64,000 nucleotides of DNA, taken from the NCBI RefSeq assembly GCF_018343715.1, contig NZ_JAGYPL010000001.1, positions 124,001 to 188,000 on the forward strand, written 5' to 3'. The notes under the pieces were generated by a model. The model ran no database searches and was not told the origin of the DNA. It saw only the letters and a program-made list of their open reading frames with translations. The stretch's first letter is position 1. The number at the start of each line of letters is the position of its first letter. Shown here piece by piece: positions 40,191 through 49,356 of the stretch. The position numbers and the translations under genes were made by a program. This DNA comes from Bacillus sp. FJAT-49711. Lineage in GTDB: Bacteria > Bacillota > Bacilli > Bacillales > Bacillaceae_C.

Positions 40191-40577
40191 TTGAAGTACA
40201 TTATTCTTTGCTTCATTGTTCTTCCAGCAATTGAAATCGGTCTTTTCGTCCTTTCAGGGAATACGATTGGAGTCCTTCCAACTGTAGGGTTAATCATAAT
40301 TACGGGAATACTAGGTGCATATCTTGCTAAAAAGCAAGGACTAGAGGCATTAAAAAGAGTTCAAAACGACTTGCGTTCAGGCATCCCTCCAGGAATAGCG
40401 ATGCTCGATGGAGTTTGTATCCTAGTAGGGGGCATTTTATTATTGACTCCTGGTTTCATGTCGGATATTATTGGTTTATTTCTTCTACTTCCGGTTACTA
40501 GAAATGCCTTAAGACCTCTTCTATTAAAGATAATAAAAAATTGGATTAATCGTAAACATATCCATATTTATAGGTGA
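40191..40577 (+). CDS. fxsA: FxsA-family membrane protein
   Basis: This 128-residue protein has three to four hydrophobic segments. The N-terminus YIILCFIVLPAIEIGLFVLSG and the later GGILLLTPGFMSDIIGL are family signatures. E. coli FxsA relieves F-plasmid exclusion of phage T7; its role in Bacillus is unknown. The start appears to be TTG 40191. It has the same pyk-fxsA-ytvI context as B. subtilis. Confidence 0.88.
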   Translation: MKYIILCFIVLPAIEIGLFVLSGNTIGVLPTVGLIIITGILGAYLAKKQGLEALKRVQNDLRSGIPPGIAMLDGVCILVGGILLLTPGFMSDIIGLFLLLPVTRNALRPLLLKIIKNWINRKHIHIYR

Positions 40578-40742
40578 ATAGAAAATGAAAGCTTCTAGTC
40601 TATTTGTGTACAGAGATAGAAGAAAACATAATGAGTCAAGAAATTTGCAACGGACCATCAGCATATGAAAGGTGAATCTGCTTCCTTATTGTAGGGAAAG
40701 TTATGTAAGTAGGATGAAGATAGAGCTAGGTATAGCTGGAAA

Positions 40743-40766
40743 GAAAGAGCCGATTTCGGCTCTTTT
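40743..40766. terminator. Bidirectional terminator, fxsA and ytvI
   Basis: AAAGAGCCG (40744-40752) and CGGCTCTTT (40757-40765) close a 4-nt loop, with T on one side and A on the other. Confidence 0.8.
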
Positions 40767-41889
40767 ACTTTATAATTGTAGGTGTTCCGTTGATATACGC
40801 CCAAATATCCTTAAAGACATTAGCTTTATGAAGGGTCGTAATTAAAACGAGTGTGACCGGCCCTATAATTAACCCCAAAAATCCTAAAAGCTTAAAGCCG
40901 ACGAATAACGCAACAAGAGTGGCTAAAGGGTTCATTCCAATATTTGAAGAAAGGATTTTTGGTTCCACCACTTGTCGTTGAACGACGACAACGGTGTATA
41001 GAATTCCAAGTCCAAGCGCCAGCCCATAATTACCTGTAAATATTTCATAAATAATCCAAGGAATAAACACAGTTCCCGTACCTAAATAAGGAAGTAAGTC
41101 TACAATTCCTGTTATTAGAGCAATGGTAATGGCATAATTTACTCGTAAAATGAGAAGTCCTATTAAAACGATGACAAGTGTAATAGAAATCAAAGTTAAC
41201 TGTGCTTTTATAAAACCGGCAAGTGCCTTTTTTAAATCTGCAAAAACAGTTTTTCCACTTGATTTTGCTTTTTCGGGAAGAAAGCGGCTAGACCAAATTG
41301 TAAGCTTATCCCAATCCTTGCTTATAAAAAAAGTTGCCAATAGAGAAAATACGAGAACAGTCGCAGCATTGGGAATCCAAGAAACAAGAGCAGGCAGTTT
41401 CAAAAAGAAATTTTGTAAAAATGCCGTTGCACTTTCCGTAATTTTATTTCCTGTATTTTTAATACTCTCCATAATCGTTTCTTGCTGACCACTATCAAGT
41501 CCTTTAAACATACTAGCAATATTATTGTAAAAAGGAATAACTTGTCCTGCAAAAAAATCTTCAAAGTAACTGATTAACGTTTTTGTATGTTCAGGTACAA
41601 CGTTGGAAAAATAAGTTGCCCCAGAAACAATTTCAGCGATTAATAAAGTAATCAATCCGGTAAACATAGCAACTAAAAGAAGTAACGAAGTTAGGACAGC
41701 TAAAGCTCTAGGGAATTTCCACCTTTTTTCTAAGAAGTGTACAGCAGGATTGATTATCATAGCAATAGCAATCGCTATGATAAAGGGATAAGTTACTTTA
41801 AAAATATAATAAAGTAACACTAAAGAAATAAAAACTACTCCGATAACAAGGAAAAAACGGACTATCTTATCAACATTTTCACGCTTCAC
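40765..41889 (-). CDS. ytvI: YtvI, AI-2E transporter (PerM) family
   Basis: This 374-residue polytopic membrane protein has about seven or eight helices and the family motifs INPAVHFLEKRW and GIVDLLPYLGTGTVFIPW. Family members include an AI-2 exporter and sodium/proton antiporters; which applies here is unknown. The coding-strand ribosome binding site is GAGGTGGCG. It is transcribed towards fxsA. Confidence 0.88.
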   Translation of the reverse strand: MKRENVDKIVRFFLVIGVVFISLVLLYYIFKVTYPFIIAIAIAMIINPAVHFLEKRWKFPRALAVLTSLLLLVAMFTGLITLLIAEIVSGATYFSNVVPEHTKTLISYFEDFFAGQVIPFYNNIASMFKGLDSGQQETIMESIKNTGNKITESATAFLQNFFLKLPALVSWIPNAATVLVFSLLATFFISKDWDKLTIWSSRFLPEKAKSSGKTVFADLKKALAGFIKAQLTLISITLVIVLIGLLILRVNYAITIALITGIVDLLPYLGTGTVFIPWIIYEIFTGNYGLALGLGILYTVVVVQRQVVEPKILSSNIGMNPLATLVALFVGFKLLGFLGLIIGPVTLVLITTLHKANVFKDIWAYINGTPTIIK

Positions 41890-42022
41890 ATCGCCACCTC
41901 AGTCCAAATTATACTCTCGGAAATCACCGAGTCAGATCGTACTAGATTTATTTTTATTAGTAGGATTAATTCTGTATTGGGTAAGATAAATAATTTACAC
42001 TACAACAGGTCCGCCTACTGCT

Positions 42023-42104
42023 GTTGATTTCCGTTCCAGGCAGACGCGTTCCGTGGGGCGTGCGGTGAGCCTCCTGGAGTAGCCGTCTCCCACTCCAATC
42101 AACT
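42023..42104. repeat. Bacillaceae intergenic repeat (GTTGAT...ATCAAC ends)
   Basis: An 82-bp GC-rich block starts GTTGATTTCCGTTCCAGG and ends CCACTCCAATCAAC, with inverted termini GTTGAT/ATCAAC. From memory, similar blocks occur many times in Bacillus genomes. No gene lies in it. Confidence 0.7.
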
Positions 42105-42433
42105 GAGATCTTTTTTACTCATGGTAGGCGCCTATTCATACTTTGCTTTCAAATCAATTCCTTTTTATACGGTTTCTAAAACATTTGATATTAAAAGTCG
42201 CTGCTCATTTACAACAGGTTATTCAATTGAAACGATTAGGCATCAATCCACAAAAATGTGATACATTATGACATATGGCATCGATAAAAACACATTGACT
42301 CTTCCTATGTTTATCAAAAAGACGAACTATCGATCCTCAATGGTCATATTTCCCCTTCAATTGCTTAATCTTTTTTTAGGTCCTTATACTAGTGATGATT
42401 GTTTTTGAAAGCAAGCGATTGAATGGTAATTGA
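42105..42433. other. AT-rich intergenic spacer between two repeats
   Basis: This stretch of about 330 bp between two repeat blocks has no open frame of note, RNA motif or terminator that I can recognise. Confidence 0.5.
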
Positions 42434-42537
42434 GTGCTAGACTTCTAGTCGGCTAAAGACGACCACGTCCTGTGAAAAACGCCGAAACTAGGACGTCCAA
42501 TCGTCGAGGGATCTAGACCCTGCAGCGGAAATCAACC
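42434..42537. repeat. GC-rich intergenic repeat upstream of citZ
   Basis: It contains CACGTCCT (42464-42471) and AGGACGT (42490-42496) as inverted arms, flanked by CTAGAC and TCTAGAC, and ends CAGCGGAAATCAAC. The GCCACGTCCTATGGG part of copy 5 is similar to its CCACGTCCTGTG. Confidence 0.6.
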
Positions 42538-42592
42538 ATGCATTACCTTGGTAAAGCAACAATGTTTGCAAATTCAGTTTTACTTTCATTAA

Positions 42593-42620
42593 TTATAACA
42601 TGGTTTTAATCATGTTAATA
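42593..42620. promoter_or_regulatory. Dyad upstream of the citZ promoter
   Basis: AACATG (42597-42602) and CATGTT (42611-42616) within TTAT...ATAA form an inverted repeat about 75 bp upstream of the citZ promoter. It may be an operator; the factor is unknown. Confidence 0.4.
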
Positions 42621-42689
42621 AGCGTTTCCATTTCCAAATGAGTTAGATTTAGTTATAATGTCTAAGGAAGAAGAATACATAAATTGAAT

Positions 42690-42720
42690 TTATAGACAAG
42701 CTTACTGAATTGTCTATAAT
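42690..42720 (+). promoter_or_regulatory. citZ promoter embedded in a 10-bp perfect dyad
   Basis: TAGACA (42693-42698) and TATAAT (42715-42720) have 16-bp spacing, which suits sigma-A. TTATAGACAA (42690-42699) and TTGTCTATAA (42710-42719) are perfect inverted copies, so each half-site covers one promoter element. A repressor bound here would block citZ directly; a CcpC-like factor is possible but not shown. Confidence 0.65.
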
Positions 42721-42809
42721 AGAATATGTATGCATCCACATATCATCTTTTTATTAAGATTTTATAATTATTTTTGTTAGTAAAGAAAGATAAAGGAGAG
42801 ATTATTCTT

Positions 42810-43925
42810 ATGACAGCAACACGCGGATTAGAAGGTATAGTGGCAACTACCTCCTCTATAAGTTCAATCATAGACGACACTCTTACATATGTTGGCTATA
42901 ATATTGATGACTTGGCGGAAAAAGCTAGCTTTGAAGAAATCATTTACTTATTATGGCATTTAGAATTGCCAAATAGTGATCAGTTAAAAGAGCTTAAACA
43001 ACAACTAGTAGATAATATGGAACTTCCTCAGGAAATTATTGATAGCTTTAAAACATACCCGATCGATAAAGTTCACCCAATGGCCGCCCTTCGTACTGCG
43101 GTTTCTGCCCTTGGCCTTTACGATGAAGAAGCGGATGTAATGGATAAAGAGGCTAACTACCGAAAAGCTATTCGTCTACAAGCAAAATTGCCATCTATCG
43201 TAGCAGCTTTTGCTAGGGTGAGAAAAGGACTTACTCCTATTGCTCCACGTAAAGACCTCGGCTTTGCTGAAAATTTCCTGTACATGTTAAAAGGTAAAGA
43301 GCCGGAACAAATTGAAATCGAAGCTTTTGATAAAGCATTAGTTCTTCACGCTGACCACGAACTAAATGCATCTACATTTACAGCGCGTGTTTGTGTAGCT
43401 ACACTTTCTGATGTTTATTCAGGAGTTACGTCGGCTATTGGAGCCTTAAAAGGTCCTCTTCATGGAGGGGCAAATGAACAAGTTATGAAAATGCTCTCTG
43501 AAATTGGCAGCCCAGAAAATGCTGAAAAATATGTTTTAGACAAATTAAGCAATAAAGAAAAAATTATGGGCTTCGGTCATCGTGTGTACCGTAATGGTGA
43601 TCCACGTGCAAAACATTTACAAGAAATGTCGAAGAAACTTACAGAAATTACGGGTGAACCACAGTGGTATGAAATTTCTACTAAGGTGCATGAAGTATTT
43701 ACTTCCCAAAAACCACTGCCGCCAAATGTAGATTTCTATTCAGCTTCTGTTTATCATAGTCTAGGAATTGATCACGATTTGTTCACACCAATTTTTGCTG
43801 TATCACGTGTATCAGGATGGCTAGCTCATATTCTTGAGCAATACGAGAATAATCGCTTGATTCGTCCTCGTGCTGAATATACAGGACCAGGCTTGAGAAA
43901 GTATGAGCCAATCGACGAACGTTAA
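42810..43925 (+). CDS. citZ: Citrate synthase
   Basis: CitZ condenses acetyl-CoA and oxaloacetate to citrate. ATG 42810 (MTATRGLEG) follows AAAGGAGAG and gives 371 residues; an upstream in-frame start adds 12 unrelated residues. Catalytic regions are HADHELNAS, GPLHGGANEQVM, GFGHRVYRNGDPR and NVDFYSASVYHSLGI. It is first of the citZ-icd-mdh cluster. The promoter carries a perfect dyad. Confidence 0.97.
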   Translation: MTATRGLEGIVATTSSISSIIDDTLTYVGYNIDDLAEKASFEEIIYLLWHLELPNSDQLKELKQQLVDNMELPQEIIDSFKTYPIDKVHPMAALRTAVSALGLYDEEADVMDKEANYRKAIRLQAKLPSIVAAFARVRKGLTPIAPRKDLGFAENFLYMLKGKEPEQIEIEAFDKALVLHADHELNASTFTARVCVATLSDVYSGVTSAIGALKGPLHGGANEQVMKMLSEIGSPENAEKYVLDKLSNKEKIMGFGHRVYRNGDPRAKHLQEMSKKLTEITGEPQWYEISTKVHEVFTSQKPLPPNVDFYSASVYHSLGIDHDLFTPIFAVSRVSGWLAHILEQYENNRLIRPRAEYTGPGLRKYEPIDER

Positions 43926-43997
43926 TTGGCTCATCTAGAAAATAGTCTGTTTTTCTGATAATATTATTAGTTGAGATTGTAAATGGAGGGAAAAATT

Positions 43998-45269
43998 ATG
44001 TCACAAGGTGAAAAAATTACTGTAGAAAATGGTGTTTTAAATACACCGAATAACCCAATCATTCCTTATATTGAAGGGGACGGTATCGGTCCTGATATTT
44101 GGGCTGCCGCACAACGAGTATTGGATGCAGCGGTAGAAAAAGCATATGCGGGAGAAAAGAAAATTGAATGGAAAGAAGTGTATGCAGGAGAAAAAGCATT
44201 CAATAAATTTGGCGAATGGCTTCCTGAAGAAACACTTGAAACAATCCGTGAATATTTCATTGCTATCAAAGGACCACTTACAACTCCTATCGGTGGTGGA
44301 ATCCGTTCGTTAAACGTGGCATTACGTCAAGAGCTTGATCTATTTGTTTGCTTGCGTCCAGTTCGCTATTTCCAAGGTGTTCCTTCACCAATCAAGCGTC
44401 CTGAAGATACTGACATGGTTATTTTCCGTGAAAATACTGAAGACATCTATGCAGGTATTGAGTATAAAGAAGGTTCTGAAGAAGTTAAAAAATTAATCAC
44501 TTTCCTTCAAGAGGAAATGGGCGTTAATAAAATCCGCTTCCCAGAAACTTCTGGAATTGGAATTAAGCCTGTGTCTGCAGAAGGTACAAAACGTCTAGTT
44601 CGTGCAGCAATTAATTATGCTATTAAAGAAGGACGCAAATCTGTAACATTAGTTCATAAAGGAAACATTATGAAATTTACAGAAGGTGCATTTAAAAACT
44701 GGGGATATGAGCTTGCTGAAGAAGAATTCGGTGACAAAGTATTCACTTGGGATCAGTATGACAAAATTAAAGCAGAGCAAGGATCGGATGCAGCGAATAA
44801 AGCCCAGTCTGATGCAGAAGCTGCTGGAAAAATTATCATTAAAGATGCAATTGCTGATATTTTCTTACAGCAAATCCTAACTCGTCCGAAAGAGTTTGAT
44901 GTTGTTGCAACAATGAACTTGAATGGAGACTATATTTCCGACGCACTTGCAGCTCAAGTTGGTGGAATTGGAATTGCTCCAGGAGCAAATATTAACTACG
45001 AAACAGGACATGCCATTTTTGAAGCTACTCATGGTACTGCTCCAAAATATGCAGGACTTGATAAGGTAAATCCATCTTCTGTTCTTCTTTCAGGTGTACT
45101 TATGCTTGAGCACCTTGGATGGAATGAAGCGGCTGAATTAATCGTTAAATCAGTTGAAAAAACAATCGAATCCAAAGTAGTTACTTACGACTTTGCACGT
45201 TTGATGGAAGGTGCAACTGAAGTGAAAACTTCTGAATTTGCAACTGCCTTAATTGAAAATATGGAATAA
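43998..45269 (+). CDS. icd: NADP-dependent isocitrate dehydrogenase
   Basis: Icd oxidises isocitrate to 2-oxoglutarate. ATG 43998 ([13 protein letters not shown]) after GGAGGG gives 423 residues, the B. subtilis length. Signatures are [28 protein letters not shown] (isocitrate site with the serine phosphorylated in E. coli), [13 protein letters not shown] and [17 protein letters not shown]. Confidence 0.97.
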   Translation: MSQGEKITVENGVLNTPNNPIIPYIEGDGIGPDIWAAAQRVLDAAVEKAYAGEKKIEWKEVYAGEKAFNKFGEWLPEETLETIREYFIAIKGPLTTPIGGGIRSLNVALRQELDLFVCLRPVRYFQGVPSPIKRPEDTDMVIFRENTEDIYAGIEYKEGSEEVKKLITFLQEEMGVNKIRFPETSGIGIKPVSAEGTKRLVRAAINYAIKEGRKSVTLVHKGNIMKFTEGAFKNWGYELAEEEFGDKVFTWDQYDKIKAEQGSDAANKAQSDAEAAGKIIIKDAIADIFLQQILTRPKEFDVVATMNLNGDYISDALAAQVGGIGIAPGANINYETGHAIFEATHGTAPKYAGLDKVNPSSVLLSGVLMLEHLGWNEAAELIVKSVEKTIESKVVTYDFARLMEGATEVKTSEFATALIENME

Positions 45270-45288
45270 AATTATTTAATAATAATTG

Positions 45289-45322
45289 CGAGCGCAAACG
45301 CCAATTCCCGGCTTTGCGCTCG
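45289..45322 (+). terminator. Hairpin between icd and mdh
   Basis: CGAGCGCAAA (45289-45298) and TTTGCGCTCG (45313-45322) form a perfect 10-bp stem without a real T-run. It may be a partial terminator or an mRNA 3'-end stabiliser within the cluster. Confidence 0.6.
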
Positions 45323-45362
45323 AATCTTATATATTTTCTAAAGAAGGAAGGTAAGGGAACTC

Positions 45363-46301
45363 ATGACTTTGAAACGGAAAAAGATTTCAGTTATCGGCGG
45401 TGGTTTTACAGGAGCTACTACTGCGTTCTTGCTTGCACAGAAAGAACTTGGCGATGTGGTCCTTGTTGATATTCCCCAAATGGAAAACCCGACAAAAGGG
45501 AAAGCGCTTGATATGCTAGAAGCTGCCCCTGTTCAAGGATTTGATGCAAACATTACCGGTACTTCGAATTATGAAGATACGAAGGACTCTGATGTGGTTG
45601 TCATCACTGCAGGAATCGCTCGAAAACCAGGTATGAGCCGTGATGATTTAGTGCAAACGAACCAAAAGGTAATGAAAAGTGTGACAAAGGAAATCGTAAA
45701 GCACTCACCTGACTGTTATATTCTTGTTTTGACTAATCCTGTAGATGCTATGACATATACAGTATTTAAAGAATCAGGTTTTCCCAAGAATCGAGTAATC
45801 GGCCAATCAGGTGTTCTAGATACTGCGCGCTTCCGTACATTTGTTGCCAAGGAATTAAATCTTTCCGTAAAAGACATAACAGGATTTGTTCTAGGAGGCC
45901 ATGGGGATGATATGGTCCCACTTGTTCGTTATTCTTATGCTGGTGGAATTCCGCTTGAAAAATTAATTCCTGAGGAGCGTCTAGATGCTATAGTAGAAAG
46001 AACGAGAAAAGGCGGCGGTGAAATCGTCAACTTACTCGGAAACGGTAGCGCATATTACGCTCCTGCGGCTTCCTTAGTTGAAATGGTTGAAGCGATTGTA
46101 AAAGATCAACGTCGTGTCCTTCCTTCAATCGCCTATCTTGAAGGTGAATATGGTTTTAATGGCATTTACCTAGGAGTACCAACAATCCTAGGAAAAGAGG
46201 GTATTGAAAAAATTATTGAACTTGATCTTACTGAAGAGGAAAAATCCTCTTTACAAAAATCAGCGGATTCAGTCCGTGAAGTAATGAAGGTTCTTGTTTA
46301 A
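45363..46301 (+). CDS. mdh: Malate dehydrogenase
   Basis: Mdh oxidises malate to oxaloacetate with NAD. The 312-residue LDH-like enzyme has the Rossmann motif [10 protein letters not shown], substrate loop [13 protein letters not shown], and catalytic histidine in [18 protein letters not shown] lies upstream. It ends the citZ-icd-mdh cluster. Confidence 0.97.
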   Translation: MTLKRKKISVIGGGFTGATTAFLLAQKELGDVVLVDIPQMENPTKGKALDMLEAAPVQGFDANITGTSNYEDTKDSDVVVITAGIARKPGMSRDDLVQTNQKVMKSVTKEIVKHSPDCYILVLTNPVDAMTYTVFKESGFPKNRVIGQSGVLDTARFRTFVAKELNLSVKDITGFVLGGHGDDMVPLVRYSYAGGIPLEKLIPEERLDAIVERTRKGGGEIVNLLGNGSAYYAPAASLVEMVEAIVKDQRRVLPSIAYLEGEYGFNGIYLGVPTILGKEGIEKIIELDLTEEEKSSLQKSADSVREVMKVLV

Positions 46302-46310
46302 TTTATTATG

Positions 46311-46352
46311 AAAGCTGTTCCAAATGAATGTTAATTTGGAACAGCTTTTTTA
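46311..46352 (+). terminator. Terminator after mdh
   Basis: AAAGCTGTTCCAAA (46311-46324) and TTTGGAACAGCTTT (46335-46348), followed by T. Confidence 0.9.
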
Positions 46353-46426
46353 CTTTTATAACGTTTCATTTCATGGTATTATAATTTCAAACCATTATGT
46401 AAACGGTTAAATAAGGATGAGGTGAT

Positions 46427-46891
46427 GTGTTGTTATTGGGTAAAAAACGTAAGCTTGGCAGAAGGCTAGAGGAAATTTCGACAGGTGAAAAGTTAACACT
46501 GACGGAGAAAATTGAGGATAAGGATTTGTTGCTTTTTTTAGGTTTGACAAATGACGCTAATCCGCTCTACATTCAACACGATTATGCTTCACAGACAAAC
46601 TATAAAAAGCCGATCGTACCATCCATTATGCTAACTGGAATTATCACCTCCGCTATTTCTAAATACATGCCAGGGCCAGGCTCACATATTTTAAAACAGG
46701 AAATAGAATTTGTTAAACCTGTTTACCACTATGACACTGTCCGATTTTTATTTGAAGTTGTGAAAATCAATCGAGAACGCCGCAGTATTTTCATTCAAGT
46801 TCTAGCAACAGATGAACAAGAGGAAACGGTCATTAATGGCGTCCTTGAAGTTTGCCCTCCGCAGCATCTTGAAAATGTGGAAGAGGACTAA
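46427..46891 (+). CDS. MaoC-like hotdog protein without the usual catalytic histidine
   Basis: This protein of about 154 residues has the MaoC/R-hydratase fold region FLGLTNDANPLYIQHDYA and the hotdog helix PIVPSIMLTGIITSA. R-specific hydratases have GDxNPxH; here it reads NDANPLY, so D43 is kept but the histidine is Y48. It may be catalytically altered or purely structural. The start is uncertain: GTG 46427 is close to the ribosome binding site GAGGTGAT, and TTG 46430 or 46436 are alternatives. It follows mdh. Confidence 0.75.
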   Translation: MLLLGKKRKLGRRLEEISTGEKLTLTEKIEDKDLLLFLGLTNDANPLYIQHDYASQTNYKKPIVPSIMLTGIITSAISKYMPGPGSHILKQEIEFVKPVYHYDTVRFLFEVVKINRERRSIFIQVLATDEQEETVINGVLEVCPPQHLENVEED

Positions 46892-46921
46892 CATCCCAAA
46901 TATTAAAAATACAATTCTGTA

Positions 46922-46955
46922 AGGTCCAGATTCATTCAATCTGGATCTTATTTTT
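46922..46955 (+). terminator. Terminator after the MaoC-like gene
   Basis: AGGTCCAGATT pairs with AATCTGGATCT (one G-T pair), followed by TATTTTTAATTTT. Confidence 0.75.
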
Positions 46956-47034
46956 AATTTTAAGCCAAAATGAAACTTATTATAAACATAATCGTATTAC
47001 ATGACTGAGAGATTAGTAGAAAGGAAAGTGAAAC

Positions 47035-47985
47035 ATGAGTTTAAAGAGAGTATATACAGTTACAGGACTTATCATCGCCATCATTGTACTTTCTGTTGTC
47101 GTATTTACATCTTGGTACACGGTTGATGAATCGGATCAGGCTGTTATTATGACTTTTGGTAAAGCAGATGAAACGATAACTGAACCTGGATTGCATTTTA
47201 AATTGCCTTGGCCTATTCAAAATGTAAAGAAATTGGCACGTGAAACATTGAAGCTTGACTTTGGCTATAAAGAGGCAAATGGTAAGTCGAATGAAACGAA
47301 GATGATTACAGGTGATGAGAATATTGTTCTAGCTGATTTAGTTGTGCAATGGAAAATTACCGATCCTAAAAAGTATTTATTTAATTCTGAGAAGCCGCAA
47401 GAAATTTTATATGATGCGACATCTGCTTCATTAAGAAGTATTATCGGAAGCTCAAAGATAGATGACGCCTTAACATCTGGAAAAGCAGAAATTGAAGCAG
47501 AGGTTCGGGATTTGCTATCGACCTTGCTTGAAAAATATGATATTGGAATTTCAATTCTAGCAGTAAACTTGAAAGACGTTGAACTGCCGAACCAAGAAGT
47601 GCGCAGTGCTTTTACAGCTGTTACGGACGCGCGTGAAACGATGAATACGAAACTTAACGAAGCTAAGAAATATGAAAATAAGCGTATGAATGAAGCTGAA
47701 GGTGAAAAAGATGCACTCATATTTAAGGCTGAGGGAGAAAAAGCGGCTAGGCTTCAAGCAGCTCGTGGGGATGTAGCTATTTTTAATAAATTGTATGAAC
47801 AATATAAAACGAACCCTGAAATAACTCGTGAACGTCTAACTCTTGAAACCCTTGAACAAGTTTTACCAGGTGCTGAAATATATATTATGAACGACGATGG
47901 TAATACATTGAAATACTTCCCAATTCGCCCATTGGAAAAAGAACAAGCAAAGGAATCCGATGAAGAGGGAGGGAAAAAAGAATAA
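47035..47985 (+). CDS. hflK: HflK, SPFH-domain modulator of FtsH
   Basis: The 316-residue protein has an N-terminal membrane helix (about 9-27), an SPFH/band-7 domain starting TVDESDQAVIMTFGKADETI, and a coiled coil rich in AEGEKDA repeats. In other bacteria HflK and HflC form a membrane cage around the FtsH protease. The hflC start overlaps its stop by one base (TAATG). I do not recall this pair in B. subtilis. Confidence 0.9.
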   Translation: MSLKRVYTVTGLIIAIIVLSVVVFTSWYTVDESDQAVIMTFGKADETITEPGLHFKLPWPIQNVKKLARETLKLDFGYKEANGKSNETKMITGDENIVLADLVVQWKITDPKKYLFNSEKPQEILYDATSASLRSIIGSSKIDDALTSGKAEIEAEVRDLLSTLLEKYDIGISILAVNLKDVELPNQEVRSAFTAVTDARETMNTKLNEAKKYENKRMNEAEGEKDALIFKAEGEKAARLQAARGDVAIFNKLYEQYKTNPEITRERLTLETLEQVLPGAEIYIMNDDGNTLKYFPIRPLEKEQAKESDEEGGKKE

Positions 47986-48917
47986 TGGATAGAAAAGTAG
48001 TTGATTTAGAATCCAGAAAAACGGCTGACTTTCAGTGGAGAAAATATGTAAAAATGGGATTGTTTTTCCTCATACTGATCGTATTATTTATGCTGCTCAT
48101 GGCTAGTGCATTTATTGTAAAAGAAGGAGAATACAAGGTTATCCGTCAGTTTGGTGAGGTAGTCGACATTAAGAGTGAGCCTGGGCTTGCATTTAAGGTA
48201 CCATTTATTCAAAGTGTCACATCTTTACCTAAATATCAAATGACATATAATGTATCGCAAGCAGAAATAAATACAAAAGATAAGAAACGAATGATCATCG
48301 ATAATTATGCAATTTGGAAGATTGATAATCCTAGAAAAATGATTTCGAATGCTAGATCAGTAGTAAATGCGGAAATGCGTATGGAAGAGTTCATTTATTC
48401 CATCGTTCGCTCAGAGCTAGGTCAATTAAATTACGAAGAAATTATAAATGATGAAAAGTCCTCTCGAGGCAGCTTAAATGATAGGGTAACTGAAAAAGTA
48501 AATGAATTACTGACGAGAGATAATTATGGTATTACCGTAACAGATGTGCGTACGAAACGCACAGATCTTCCTGAGGAAAACGAAAACTCTGTTTATACGA
48601 GAATGATTTCAGAAAGGGAATCAAAAGCACAGGAATACTTATCGATGGGAGACGCGGGGAAAAACCGAATTACAGCAGAAACAGATCGTAAAGTACGTGA
48701 AATCTTGTCGAAAGCTCAAGCAGATGCAGATGTCATCATTTCAGAAGGTGAAGGAGAAGCTGCTAAAACATACAATAAAGCTTTTTCAAAGGATAAGGAA
48801 TTCTATAACCTTTACCGAACGCTAGAAACATATAAGAAAACAATTGGCGAGGAGACGGTCATCGTCATTCCTTCCGATTCACCATATGCCCGTATTTTGA
48901 TGGGTTATACAAAATAA
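47985..48917 (+). CDS. hflC: HflC, SPFH-domain modulator of FtsH
   Basis: The 310-residue partner of HflK has one N-terminal membrane helix (about 24-43), the band-7 start IVKEGEYKVIRQFGEVVDI, the HflC-typical EFIYSIVRSELGQ, and a C-terminal coiled coil with AQADADVIISEGEGEAAK. AGGGAGGG lies upstream within hflK. Confidence 0.92.
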   Translation: MDRKVVDLESRKTADFQWRKYVKMGLFFLILIVLFMLLMASAFIVKEGEYKVIRQFGEVVDIKSEPGLAFKVPFIQSVTSLPKYQMTYNVSQAEINTKDKKRMIIDNYAIWKIDNPRKMISNARSVVNAEMRMEEFIYSIVRSELGQLNYEEIINDEKSSRGSLNDRVTEKVNELLTRDNYGITVTDVRTKRTDLPEENENSVYTRMISERESKAQEYLSMGDAGKNRITAETDRKVREILSKAQADADVIISEGEGEAAKTYNKAFSKDKEFYNLYRTLETYKKTIGEETVIVIPSDSPYARILMGYTK

Positions 48918-48921
48918 AACG

Positions 48922-48950
48922 ATACCGCACGGTTAAAACTGTGCGGTATT
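48922..48950 (+). terminator. Terminator after hflC
   Basis: ATACCGCAC (48922-48930) and GTGCGGTAT (48941-48949), followed by TTATTTCATTTT. Confidence 0.82.
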
Positions 48951-49014
48951 TATTTCATTTTAATATAGCTTGACCTTGACGAGCCCTCAACAATGTGGGT
49001 AAAACTGGGACGAC

Positions 49015-49161
49015 GGCTAGTAAACATACATTGAAGGCTAGTAAATCCGGGGCGATGGCTAGTAAGCATATGTCGATGGCCAGTAAACATACATCGATGG
49101 CCAGTAAATCTACGACGACGGCTAGTAACCACGGAACGACGGCCAGTAAGCCTGAAATGGC
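49015..49161 (+). repeat. Tandem repeat array 1, seven 21-bp units
   Basis: Units begin exactly every 21 bp at 49015, 49036, 49057, 49078, 49099, 49120 and 49141, each with the core GGCYAGTAA. A degenerate unit (GGGTAAAACTGGGACGAC) precedes the first. The 12 bases after the core vary, several ending in CGAT or CGAC. The 21-bp period keeps one frame open (an Ala-Ser-Lys heptad repeat, 48995-49249), but no good ribosome binding site precedes it. The array lies between the hflC terminator and the NERD gene. Confidence 0.9.
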
Positions 49162-49311
49162 AGCGGGGAAACTGATAAAATGCATCTCACCATCTATAAA
49201 ATCGTTTCTTTTTAATAGAGTCCGACTTCCACGACATCAGAAACAATAGAATATTATACATTAACGATATTTTTTATAAAATTTGTCTAAGAAGGAGGGA
49301 TTTCCAAAGAT

Positions 49312-49356
49312 ATGTTGAAAACAGTAATCAAGATAAAAACAGAGGTGATACAATGA
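49312..49356 (+). CDS. Possible 14-residue leader peptide before the NERD gene
   Basis: ATG 49312 opens MLKTVIKIKTEVIQ and its TGA overlaps the NERD start as ATGA. AAGGAGGG lies 12 nt upstream, which is rather far. It could couple translation or be chance. Confidence 0.3.
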   Translation: MLKTVIKIKTEVIQ

